DNA of 43,727 nt from Deltaproteobacteria bacterium (GTDB lineage: Bacteria > Desulfobacterota > Dissulfuribacteria > Dissulfuribacterales > QOAL01), in NCBI GenBank assembly GCA_026985565.1, contig JALSQG010000078.1, positions 1 to 43,727 on the forward strand, written 5' to 3'. The notes below the pieces were generated by a model. That model was not told the origin of the DNA. It made no database searches and was given only the letters and a program-made list of their open reading frames with translations. Shown here in pieces: positions 10,239-19,256 of this stretch. Made by a program: the position numbers and the translations under genes. Numbering within the stretch: the first letter of the stretch is position 1; each line of letters opens with the position of its first letter.

Positions 10239-11384
10239 ATGCAAGGGGCTTTTGGGCTAAAATCAAAATGGCATAATCGTGACGTTATTTATCTCCTTTT
10301 TCTTTGTGCATCGATTTTTATCCTTGCAGGCTGCAACAAAGACACGCAAGAAGTGCGCATAGGTCTTTCTGTCAACCTTACAGGCTATAGCGGTACACCT
10401 GCAGAAGATATGAGGGATGGAGCAACCCTTGCCGTAAAGGAAATAAACAAACAAGAAGATTCTCTAAGACTCCGGCTGATAACCAAGGATGACAAAAATA
10501 GTCCCCAGGGGGTCAAGGCAGCGGATGAAGAACTCATAGCAGCCGGTTGTCCGGTCATAATCGGTCATAGCTACTCTGAGAACACACTGATGGCCTATCC
10601 CATTGTAACAGGGGCAAACAGAATACTTATAACTGCCTATACTGCCACAACTAAGCTCTCTGACAAGGATGACCTCTTTTTCCGTACATCTGTTGACAAC
10701 AGCCTCTATGCAAAGGCCTTTGCAAAACTTTTTAGAGAAAGGAACTTAAGGGACATTGTAACTGTAATGGATGTTTCTAATCCGAGCTTTTCCCTTGACC
10801 TTTATAAAAGCATCAAAAAAGAATTCAATGGAGCCATGGTTGGTATCAGCATCGATGCCAGGGGTAGGGTGGAATGGGACCGGATAATCAGAAAGATTAA
10901 AGAAAAAAGACCGCAGGCCGTATTGATGGCAACTGAGGTGAAAAGTACCGCCATCTTGGCCCAAAAACTAAAAGAAGCAGGCTATAAGGGATCTTTCTTT
11001 GCAACCATCTGGGCACAAGGACCGTCTCTTTTGACCTATGGTGGTCATGCCGTAGAGGGTCTTTCTATCGTCACCTTTGTAAAACCCCGCTACCACAATA
11101 AGCTTTACCGCCATTTTGAAAGACAAATGGAACAACAGTTCTACAAAAAGGCAACTCCTAAGGCCGCAAGGGCATACGAGCTTGTTTCCATCCTGCATGA
11201 GGCCATAAAGGGGTGCAAAGGGCGGGTAAACGATACAAAGTGCATAAAAAATCGTCTGTTAAATGGCCACTACCACTCCCTAATGGGCCCTTTGAAATTC
11301 AATAGGTTCGGAGATGTGTTAAGACCAATATACCTGGTGACAGTAAAGGGAGGGGATTTCCATCTTGAAAAACGGATACTGTAG
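10239..11384 (+). CDS. Branched-chain-amino-acid-type periplasmic substrate-binding lipoprotein
   Basis: Lipobox-like FILAGC; IGLSVNLTGYSG; DDKNSPQGVKAADEELIAAGCPVIIGHSYSENTLMAYPIV. Confidence 0.85.
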   Translation: MQGAFGLKSKWHNRDVIYLLFLCASIFILAGCNKDTQEVRIGLSVNLTGYSGTPAEDMRDGATLAVKEINKQEDSLRLRLITKDDKNSPQGVKAADEELIAAGCPVIIGHSYSENTLMAYPIVTGANRILITAYTATTKLSDKDDLFFRTSVDNSLYAKAFAKLFRERNLRDIVTVMDVSNPSFSLDLYKSIKKEFNGAMVGISIDARGRVEWDRIIRKIKEKRPQAVLMATEVKSTAILAQKLKEAGYKGSFFATIWAQGPSLLTYGGHAVEGLSIVTFVKPRYHNKLYRHFERQMEQQFYKKATPKAARAYELVSILHEAIKGCKGRVNDTKCIKNRLLNGHYHSLMGPLKFNRFGDVLRPIYLVTVKGGDFHLEKRIL

Positions 11385-11462
11385 GCAAGCTCGCTTGTTC
11401 ATCTTTAATCTTGTTGGCAGGTTTTCCTGCATGGTTGAAAATCAGGGAATTGGATTATCCAT

Positions 11463-12602
11463 ATGAAAAAGGGGAACGGAAAATATCTCGCAGTCTTCGT
11501 CGCTTTTGTGGTCCTGATAGTTGGTCTGGTATTAGGCTATGAAAAAAAGATCAGGCACAGCCCTGTCAAGATAGGCTTAGCCATTAATCTCAGCGGGGCC
11601 GGGGCAAGCAGGGGCCTTGCAATCAAAAGCGGAATAGTCGTTGCCGTTAGACAGATAAATGCTTCTGGCGGGATAAACGGGCATCCCCTGGAACTTGTCG
11701 TTGCAGATGACAAAAATACCCAAAAAGGAGTATATGAGGCCGACAGAAAGCTTCTTGACCAAGGCTGCCCGGTAATCATCGGTCACGGCAGTTCAAGCAA
11801 CACACTCCTTGCCTACCCAGTAGTTACTGGTAGAAACAGGCTCCTTATCACTGGCTGCACTGCCACCACAAGGCTATCTGGAAAGGACGATCTTTTCTTC
11901 AGAACCTGTGTGGACAACTTCGTTTTTGCAAGGACCTTTTCTAAAATCTTTGAAAAAGAAGGCATAAGAAGCGTCTCAATTCTGGCAGACAAGTCAAACC
12001 AGTCGTTCACTTCCGATTTAGTCCAGCAGCTTGAAAGGACCTTTCGGGGCCATTTACATGTAACCTCAATGAACAGCAAGAACGAGGTCGACTGGGAAAA
12101 AAACGTTGACGACATGCTAAGATCAAACCCAAAGGCAATACTTCTTCTTGTCAACCCGAGAAATACTGCCATTTGCCTTCAAAAGCTTAGGGCAGGAAAT
12201 TTTAAAGGCCCCATTTATGCAACGCCCTGGAGCATGGGTAAGGCCCTTTTCGCCTATTCTGCCAGCGCCATAGAAGGGTTAAAGATTGTTTCAATGCTTC
12301 CGACTCTTTGTGACAATAAAAGATTTAAGCAGCTGGACAACCAAATGGGAAGACTATTTCATTGTGAGGCAACAATGTGTTCCGCCAGGGCATATGAGCT
12401 TGCCATGATCGTTGCCGATGCAATGAAAAGGTGTGGGGAAAGGGTTTCGGATCCCTTGTGCATCAAAGAAAAACTGCTCTCAGGCACATATAACTTTCTT
12501 GCAGACCAGATTCATTTTGACAGGTTTGGAGACATGCACAGACCACTTTATGTAATGGAGATAAAGGGAAAGAAGCCTGTCGTGAAGGAGCGCATTATTT
12601 AG
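11463..12602 (+). CDS. Paralogous periplasmic substrate-binding protein, N-terminally membrane-anchored
   Basis: Same architecture as the upstream gene (VIIGHGSSSNTLLAYPVVTGRNRLLITGCTATTRLSGKDDLFFRTCVDN). Confidence 0.87.
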   Translation: MKKGNGKYLAVFVAFVVLIVGLVLGYEKKIRHSPVKIGLAINLSGAGASRGLAIKSGIVVAVRQINASGGINGHPLELVVADDKNTQKGVYEADRKLLDQGCPVIIGHGSSSNTLLAYPVVTGRNRLLITGCTATTRLSGKDDLFFRTCVDNFVFARTFSKIFEKEGIRSVSILADKSNQSFTSDLVQQLERTFRGHLHVTSMNSKNEVDWEKNVDDMLRSNPKAILLLVNPRNTAICLQKLRAGNFKGPIYATPWSMGKALFAYSASAIEGLKIVSMLPTLCDNKRFKQLDNQMGRLFHCEATMCSARAYELAMIVADAMKRCGERVSDPLCIKEKLLSGTYNFLADQIHFDRFGDMHRPLYVMEIKGKKPVVKERII

Positions 12603-12606
12603 TCCC

Positions 12607-15168
12607 ATGAAACATCGGGCATCTATAGCAAACCAGTTTACACGATATACATGGATTATTGGCATAATCTCTTGTATTGCAGTGCTTTTCATCACTATAA
12701 ATTCGGAGATCAGCCTACTAAAGAGACAGGCTGCCATTGAGATCTCAAGGATCTATGACGCCGCAGAAATAGAGGTGGACAGATTCTTTTTTAAGGACCA
12801 GATCCTTGTTACATATCTTAATGAAAAGGCTGCCACGATCCCTGATAAGCAAAGGCTAAAATGGATAGGTGACAACCTGAGGCAGGGAGAAAATCGGGCC
12901 ACCTTTGTTATTTTGGACAAAAAGGGAAGGATTGCCTATGTAAGCGACCCCAACGATGAGCAGTATCTGGGCCTTGACTTTTCAAACCTTGAATATGTCA
13001 AATCTCGACAAAAGGTTTCAGGGGTTCATCAGTCCTTTTTTACATCACGTCCTGTTGTAACCATATCCTATCCATTAAGGGACGGCCTTTTACTAATAGA
13101 AAAGGACGTCTTCCAATTGGCCCAGGGGTTGAAAGGTCTTCCAAGGCCATCTGTGGACGGATCAACGGTCTTTATACTAAATCGTCAAGGCACGGTCATT
13201 TATCATCCAAATACCGAACTAATAAAGACCAGGGAGAATCTTCTTAGCACATTTGGCAGTTGGACCGGTCCAGACACATATGGATTCTTTAACGTCATGA
13301 AAGATGGTGCAAGATACTGGTGCATGAAAAAGTGCTTTAGCAGGCCAAATACCTGGACTTTCTATGCCGCAATTCCAGAAACCAAGATCGTCCCATATCT
13401 ATGGCACCATGTATGGCCCATTGCCATGACCATATTTGTTATTTTTATGGCAGTCGTATTATTCGTGGATTCCATAATCAATAAAGGTATATCTATACCT
13501 GTTAAACGAATTTCAGAATGGCTTTCCAATATAGATCCCCTCAATCCTGAAACTACGAAGAACTCTTCGCTACCAATTGTCAGCAGCCAGGAACTCTACT
13601 CTATAGTGCAAAGTGCCAGACAGATGCTTGATACCATAAAGAGCAAGAATGCGGAGATCACCAAGCGGGACGAACTGTTTCGCACTGTCATTGAGTATGC
13701 AGCGGATTGGGCATACTGGCTGGATGAAAAGGGGACCTTCAAATATAACTCCATAAAATGCAGGGACATCACGGGTTATTCCCCGGAAGAGTTCCAGGAG
13801 GACCCCGATCTTCTTATAAGAATCATTCATGAAGACGACAGAGCACGCTTTAAACAGCACATGGAATCAGTCGTTGGGACGAAACCCCACAGAAACATGG
13901 AGTTTCGAATAGTTACGAAGGACGGGCGCATTAGGTGGATCAGCCACAACTGTAATAAGATATTTGACGGATCTGGAAACTTTATGGGAGTAAGAGGAAG
14001 CAACCTTGACATAACTGACCAGAAATTGGCATCGGAAGAGCTTTCCAAGATAGAAAAGCTGGAATCCCTGGGTGTTGTTGCAGGAGGCCTCGCTCATGAT
14101 TTCAATAACATGCTCACTGCCATCCTTGGTAACATTTCCCTTGCGCTAATGGAGGCGGATGCCTCCAGCAATCTCCACAAAAGGCTTCAGGTGGCGGAAA
14201 AGGCCTGCCTCAAGGCCCAGAGTCTAACTCAACAGCTTCTAACCTTTGCCAAGGGAGGAACACCGGTAAAAAAACCGTCTTCACTCAAGCGCATTATTCT
14301 TGAAACGGCTGAATTCAGTCTGAAAGGCTCAAATGTGGCCTGCAGATTCGACTTTGACCAAGACCTTTGGATGGTGGAAGTTGATCCTGGACAGATCAGC
14401 CAGGTCCTTCAAAATCTCATTCTTAATGCGGATCAGGCCATGCCAAATGGAGGCATTCTAAGGATCAAGGCACGAAACATGAAGATTGATGGGGAGACTG
14501 CCGAACTGGCTCCAGCAGGCCGTTACGTTTGCATAACCGTTCAGGATGAAGGCGTTGGCATCCCAAAGAAGCTTCTTTCAAAAATTTTTGATCCCTACTT
14601 CACCACCAAGGAGCATGGAAGCGGCCTTGGGCTGGCAGTCTGTTTTTCTGTAATAAGAAAACATGGCGGATACATAAAGGTGGAATCAGAGCAAGGAAAA
14701 GGGTCAAGCTTCCATGTCTTTTTGCCTGCCCTTGACAAAACGGCTAAGGAACATGACGAAAGGCAAAACACCTTGGCAGAGATGGCAAAAGGCAAAAAGA
14801 TTCTGATAATGGATGATGATCCCAATATATTGCAGCTTCTTCAAGAAGGACTTAAGTATCTTGGACTTAAGGCAGAAACTGCAACCGATGGCAATGAGGC
14901 AATCAAGAAGTATGAAAAGGCCTTGAAAGATGGGGACCCATATGATGCCGTGATAATGGATCTTACAGTGCCAGGAGGAATGGGCGGAAGAGAGGCACTA
15001 AAAAGACTCCTTGAGATAGATCCTGATGCAAAGGTTATCGTATCAAGTGGCTATTCCAAGGACGATACAATTACAAACTACAAACGCTACGGCTTCTGCG
15101 CATCCCTTCCAAAACCATACAAGTTAGAAATGCTTAATAGCGTTCTTCTGTCCGTGTTTTCTGCCTAA
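12607..15168 (+). CDS. Hybrid sensor histidine kinase: Cache, PAS, HisKA, HATPase, REC
   Basis: Two TM helices, PAS, H-box AGGLAHDFNNMLTAIL, HATPase, C-terminal REC (AVIMDLTVPGGMGG); 4 bp after the second binding-protein gene. Confidence 0.92.
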   Translation: MKHRASIANQFTRYTWIIGIISCIAVLFITINSEISLLKRQAAIEISRIYDAAEIEVDRFFFKDQILVTYLNEKAATIPDKQRLKWIGDNLRQGENRATFVILDKKGRIAYVSDPNDEQYLGLDFSNLEYVKSRQKVSGVHQSFFTSRPVVTISYPLRDGLLLIEKDVFQLAQGLKGLPRPSVDGSTVFILNRQGTVIYHPNTELIKTRENLLSTFGSWTGPDTYGFFNVMKDGARYWCMKKCFSRPNTWTFYAAIPETKIVPYLWHHVWPIAMTIFVIFMAVVLFVDSIINKGISIPVKRISEWLSNIDPLNPETTKNSSLPIVSSQELYSIVQSARQMLDTIKSKNAEITKRDELFRTVIEYAADWAYWLDEKGTFKYNSIKCRDITGYSPEEFQEDPDLLIRIIHEDDRARFKQHMESVVGTKPHRNMEFRIVTKDGRIRWISHNCNKIFDGSGNFMGVRGSNLDITDQKLASEELSKIEKLESLGVVAGGLAHDFNNMLTAILGNISLALMEADASSNLHKRLQVAEKACLKAQSLTQQLLTFAKGGTPVKKPSSLKRIILETAEFSLKGSNVACRFDFDQDLWMVEVDPGQISQVLQNLILNADQAMPNGGILRIKARNMKIDGETAELAPAGRYVCITVQDEGVGIPKKLLSKIFDPYFTTKEHGSGLGLAVCFSVIRKHGGYIKVESEQGKGSSFHVFLPALDKTAKEHDERQNTLAEMAKGKKILIMDDDPNILQLLQEGLKYLGLKAETATDGNEAIKKYEKALKDGDPYDAVIMDLTVPGGMGGREALKRLLEIDPDAKVIVSSGYSKDDTITNYKRYGFCASLPKPYKLEMLNSVLLSVFSA

Positions 15169-16567
15169 GGATAGCCTGCCTACACTGATTTATAAAGTTT
15201 GACACAAAAACCGAACGTATGAAGTCTGCACCCGCTGTCGTATGCGGATGGTATGGCAAGCAAAAAGACGCCATGGCCTTCATATCAAGGCCAGATCCAG
15301 CTTCATCTGGGTAGATCAGCCTGTATCGCCCTTTGGCCCTTGGCCTTATACCATCTAAGACCGTCTCTTCCGATGCATCTACATAGCTTAAGGAAAGGGA
15401 AAGAATGGGCCTCATCACGGACAAATGGCCATCAACTCCAAGACCAAGTTCGACAGGTGCCCAGCGTCTCTTTTCAAATCCAGAAAACCAAAGCCCCGGG
15501 AATAGACCACCGTTAATCTTGTCTTTCATGAAGGGCTTAAATGAAAAACCACTGTTCATATCTGCCCACTCGGTGATCTGTTTTTCTACTTCACTGCTTC
15601 CCTGAACTGCAAGAAAAAGCCACTCTTCGGGATCTGGAGCGTCTTTTCTTAAAAGAGACCGTCCCTGATCCCAGAATGACCAGGCTGCATGACAGGTTTC
15701 ACATTCTGCCTTGCACACTGAAGATTGAAGATGCCCTATCCTTTCTGACAGACTGATATGACATTTTACACAGGAAGGCCTTTGGGGCCCTGAAGCTTCC
15801 ACGTGGAACTCTCTTTTTTCATGACAATCGGTACAGGAAAGGCCTTTTCTGAAATGGATATCTGGCTGCATCTCTATCCATTCGACACCATATGGCCTTT
15901 TCACATGTCTTCCCCTTTCAAGAGGCGCCCTGAAATCTTCTGGATAATCCTTTTCAAAGCGGCCCACATAATCCCAACCTGTAAAGTTTCCGTAATGACA
16001 CGAAAGGCAGTTGGCAGTCTCAGGCGGTCTGAATAAATGACTTACCTTTCTTCCCGTTTTCATATGACAGGAGGCGCAGCCCTTTCCTCGCCTCACCCCA
16101 CTGTAGTCATCTCCTTCATAGAAAGGGTGGCACCTTAGGCATCTCCTTGCAAGAAGATCCATCACCAGTTCCTTTTCAGTGGCAGGCCTTGAAACTGCAT
16201 GAATCTCTTTCAACCTTGGAGCAGATGCCCCTGGGAAAAATGCCTGCCATACCATTCCAATCTCATTATCAAGGTTATAGTGACTTGAATGCGAAATACT
16301 TAGGATCTCACTTCGGTGACAGCTACCACAAAACCTTCCGGCATTTTCAGGGGAAGCTGGCCATCTTTCAAGGCCTTTATGTGCCTTGGCTTTGGAACCG
16401 GCTTTGGCATCACCCTTATGACAACTTGTGCAAGAAAACTGGTGATTTTCATCAAGGGTGATCTCATGACAGATAAGGCAGCCATTTTGCCCTGTTTCTG
16501 TCTGGCCGCAGTGGCTACACGCAGCAAGAAAAAGCGCCACAAAACAGATCTGCCACCAGGTACGCAT
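15134..16567 (-). CDS. Multiheme c-type cytochrome, probable lipoprotein
   Basis: Nine CXXCH motifs counted; N-terminus MRTWWQICFVALFLAACS has a lipobox-like LAAC. Confidence 0.88.
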   Translation of the reverse strand: MRTWWQICFVALFLAACSHCGQTETGQNGCLICHEITLDENHQFSCTSCHKGDAKAGSKAKAHKGLERWPASPENAGRFCGSCHRSEILSISHSSHYNLDNEIGMVWQAFFPGASAPRLKEIHAVSRPATEKELVMDLLARRCLRCHPFYEGDDYSGVRRGKGCASCHMKTGRKVSHLFRPPETANCLSCHYGNFTGWDYVGRFEKDYPEDFRAPLERGRHVKRPYGVEWIEMQPDIHFRKGLSCTDCHEKREFHVEASGPQRPSCVKCHISLSERIGHLQSSVCKAECETCHAAWSFWDQGRSLLRKDAPDPEEWLFLAVQGSSEVEKQITEWADMNSGFSFKPFMKDKINGGLFPGLWFSGFEKRRWAPVELGLGVDGHLSVMRPILSLSLSYVDASEETVLDGIRPRAKGRYRLIYPDEAGSGLDMKAMASFCLPYHPHTTAGADFIRSVFVSNFINQCRQAILRQKTRTEERY

Positions 16568-16596
16568 CTATAGCCCCCGTTTAATTCTTATCTCAA

Positions 16597-16608
16597 GGCC
16601 TTAAGGCC
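16597..16608. repeat. Perfect palindrome GGCCTTAAGGCC upstream of the cytochrome start
   Basis: Read directly. Confidence 0.6.
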
Positions 16609-16761
16609 AAACATAAAAAACAGATCAACCTTCAGACTTCCCGAATACACCCTGTCAGTTAAGCATTGAAGGGGGGCAATCTCAAGCATAAATAAGGTGA
16701 ATGATTGCAGGGGATCGCGACGATTGTGAGAGAAAAACGTCCTCAAGCCCAACACACATTC

Positions 16762-16790
16762 TTGACAAGAAATAGAGCCACTTCTATATT
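16762..16790 (+). promoter_or_regulatory. Sigma-70-type promoter for tRNA-Gln: TTGACA-N17-TATATT
   Basis: -35 TTGACA 16762-16767, -10 TATATT 16785-16790, 16 nt before the tRNA 5' end. Confidence 0.8.
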
Positions 16791-16806
16791 TGAATTCAAG
16801 TGCTGC

Positions 16807-16880
16807 TGGGGGATCGTCTAATGGCAGGACGGTAGACTCTGGATCTACTAGTCTAGGTTCGAATCCTAGTCCCCCAGCCA
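16807..16880 (+). tRNA. tRNA-Gln, anticodon CTG, CCA encoded
   Basis: Cloverleaf folds: acceptor TGGGGGA/TCCCCCA, anticodon stem GTAGA/TCTAC with loop CTCTGGA, T arm CTAGG-TTCGAAT-CCTAG, then GCCA. Confidence 0.96.
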
Positions 16881-16942
16881 TCTTTATTAACAATCATCTC
16901 CAGGCAGAAGAGGCGTCTTATCAATAATGGAGAAAATCCCCT

Positions 16943-17575
16943 ATGGGTCAAATCTCACCAGGACAAAACCAACCCAGGGCATCCACACCTCGTCTCAGAA
17001 TACTTCTTGCAGAAGATGACCGATCTGTGGCAGATGGCTTTCGTGCCATTTTGGAAAGTGCTGGCTACAATGTTGTAGGGGTTGCATACAATGGGGTAGA
17101 GGCGGTTGAAAAGACCGCTGAGCTAAATCCCAACATGATCCTCATGGACATAAAGATGCCCTTGCTTGATGGGCTCGAGGCTGCCAAACAGATAAACAGC
17201 ATACCAGGCCAGAACATCATTCCGATCATACTGGTTACTGCATATGCAGAAAAACATCTGGTTGAAAAGGCCAAAGGTAGAGGGGTCTTGGGCTATCTGG
17301 TTAAGCCTGTTCACGTGGATGATCTCGTTCCAGCAATTGAAATGGCCCAATCCATAGCCCAGACCATAAATGCCCTTGAAGGCGTTGTTGAAAACCTGTC
17401 TGAGGAACTTGAGGCAAGGAAGCTTCTTGAACGCGCAAAAGGCATCCTCATGAAACATCTGTCAATTGACGAAGAAAAGGCCATGAGAATGATGCAGAAA
17501 GAGGCAAGGCGTCAGCGCATCAAGCTAAAGGAGCTTGCAAGGGCCATAATCGCTTCCCACTCTGTCCTTTCCTGA
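16943..17575 (+). CDS. Response regulator with receiver plus ANTAR RNA-binding domain
   Basis: REC (NMILMDIKMPLLDG) and C-terminal ANTAR helices LLERAKGILMKHLSIDEEKAMRMMQKEARRQRIKLKELARAII. Confidence 0.93.
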   Translation: MGQISPGQNQPRASTPRLRILLAEDDRSVADGFRAILESAGYNVVGVAYNGVEAVEKTAELNPNMILMDIKMPLLDGLEAAKQINSIPGQNIIPIILVTAYAEKHLVEKAKGRGVLGYLVKPVHVDDLVPAIEMAQSIAQTINALEGVVENLSEELEARKLLERAKGILMKHLSIDEEKAMRMMQKEARRQRIKLKELARAIIASHSVLS

Positions 17576-17805
17576 ATGTTAAAAAGCCGCCCATCCGGTT
17601 TGCAGCCACTAAATTAGGCCAGAGGTCATTGCCCGGGCTGAAACCAAACTTCATTCCCAATTTCTATCATTTCACATCACATCTAAGTGGTGCAGTTATC
17701 TTTCACAAAAATCGTCACTTTTATCAATTTTTGTCATCTTGGTGCCGATAACAAAAAAGAGACAAACAATTTTTGAGCAATTATCGTCGGGACCCAGGAG
17801 AGAAA

Positions 17806-19248
17806 ATGTATTCGAGTGCACTAATAGATGAACAGACAGGTTCTACCCTTAATCCCCAAAGGCCAAAACTCCTAATAGTCGATGATGATCCCAGTCTTCG
17901 GGAATTTCTTGAGATCTTTCTGGCCAAGGAAGGCTATAAGGTGGACTCTGCAGAATCGGGGCAGCAGGCCCTTGAGCTTGTAAGAAAGGGAACATACAGC
18001 CTTGTAATAACAGATGTTAGGATGCCTGGCATGGATGGTGTTGAGCTTTTGAAACAGCTTAAGGCACTCGATGCCGGCATGCCGGTGGTTTTGGTGACTG
18101 CCTTTGCCTCCCTTGACGCAGCTGTAGCCGCCATGAAGGAGGGGGCTTGGGACTATCTTACCAAGCCGTTTAAGATAGAAGAACTTAGGGAGGTAATAGA
18201 AAACGCCCTGTCTTCCCGGCAGAATCCGACTATCAAGACAGTCGACAGGAAAAATCAGATTTATCGGCTGGACAGTATGGTGGCAAGCAGCCCTGCCATG
18301 CTAAAAATCTTCCAGCTTGTTCAGCGTGTGGCCCAAAGTCCCTCTTCGGTCCTAATCACAGGTGAAAGCGGAACCGGAAAAGAGCTCGTTGCAAGGGCCA
18401 TTCACAATCTCAGTGACAGGAAGGACAAGCCTTTTGTGGTGGTCAATTGCGGCGGGATACCAGAAAACCTTATTGAAAGCGAGCTTTTTGGCCACAAAAA
18501 GGGGGCATTTACAGGTGCTGAACGTGACAAGCCAGGACTCTTTGCCCTTGCAGACAGTGGCACCATATTTCTTGACGAAATTGGCGAGCTCCCTCTGATA
18601 ATGCAAGTAAAACTGTTAAGGGTCGTACAGCAAAGATCCTTTATCCCAGTTGGTGGCACCGAGTCCATACAAACAGATTGCCGCATCATTGCTGCAACAA
18701 ACAGAAATTTGGAAGAAGAGGTAATGGCAGGTAACTTCAGGGAAGACCTGTTCTACAGGTTAAATGTGATCCACATCGGGATGCCGCCACTTAGAGAGAG
18801 AAAGGAAGACATTCCCCTTCTGGTGCAATATTTCCTTGAAAAGTATTCAAAACTCCATGGCAAAAAGGTTCAGGGCATCTCCAGTTTTGCCCTTCAGGCC
18901 CTTATGGAATATCCCTTTCCAGGAAATGTCAGGGAACTTGAGAATATCATTGAAAGGTGCGTTGCCCTTTCAAGCTCTACCCTGATATTGCCAGAAAGCC
19001 TCTACATAGCAAAACGCAAACATAGGGACGAGTTTCAGTGCAAAAACGGCAGCCAATCCCAGCAGCCATTCATACCAGAGATCCCAGAGGAAGGGCTTGA
19101 TCTGGATGCATATCTTGAACAGATAGAGAAAAACCTTCTCCTTAAGGCCCTTGAGCGAACAAATGGCAAGAAGAAAGAGGCCGCAAGGCTCTTAAAGATA
19201 AACTTTCGCTCATTCAGATATCGGCTTTCAAAATATAACATGGGTTAA
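17806..19248 (+). CDS. Sigma-54-dependent response regulator, PilR/NtrC type
   Basis: REC, GESGTGKELVARAIH, GAFTGA, C-terminal Fis-type HTH; ATG at 17806 with SD AGGAGAG preferred over 17773. Confidence 0.92.
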   Translation: MYSSALIDEQTGSTLNPQRPKLLIVDDDPSLREFLEIFLAKEGYKVDSAESGQQALELVRKGTYSLVITDVRMPGMDGVELLKQLKALDAGMPVVLVTAFASLDAAVAAMKEGAWDYLTKPFKIEELREVIENALSSRQNPTIKTVDRKNQIYRLDSMVASSPAMLKIFQLVQRVAQSPSSVLITGESGTGKELVARAIHNLSDRKDKPFVVVNCGGIPENLIESELFGHKKGAFTGAERDKPGLFALADSGTIFLDEIGELPLIMQVKLLRVVQQRSFIPVGGTESIQTDCRIIAATNRNLEEEVMAGNFREDLFYRLNVIHIGMPPLRERKEDIPLLVQYFLEKYSKLHGKKVQGISSFALQALMEYPFPGNVRELENIIERCVALSSSTLILPESLYIAKRKHRDEFQCKNGSQSQQPFIPEIPEEGLDLDAYLEQIEKNLLLKALERTNGKKKEAARLLKINFRSFRYRLSKYNMG

Positions 19249-19256
19249 TACGAACA

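Noticed and set aside
16807-16880. tRNA-Gln as integration site of a genomic island
   Set aside because: No integrase, no direct repeat of the tRNA 3' end seen, and flanking genes look chromosomal.
16588-16893. 101-aa minus-strand ORF (…GGLGFEPRLVDPESTVLPLDDPPA…)
   Set aside because: It is the antisense translation of the tRNA-Gln gene, a common spurious ORF.
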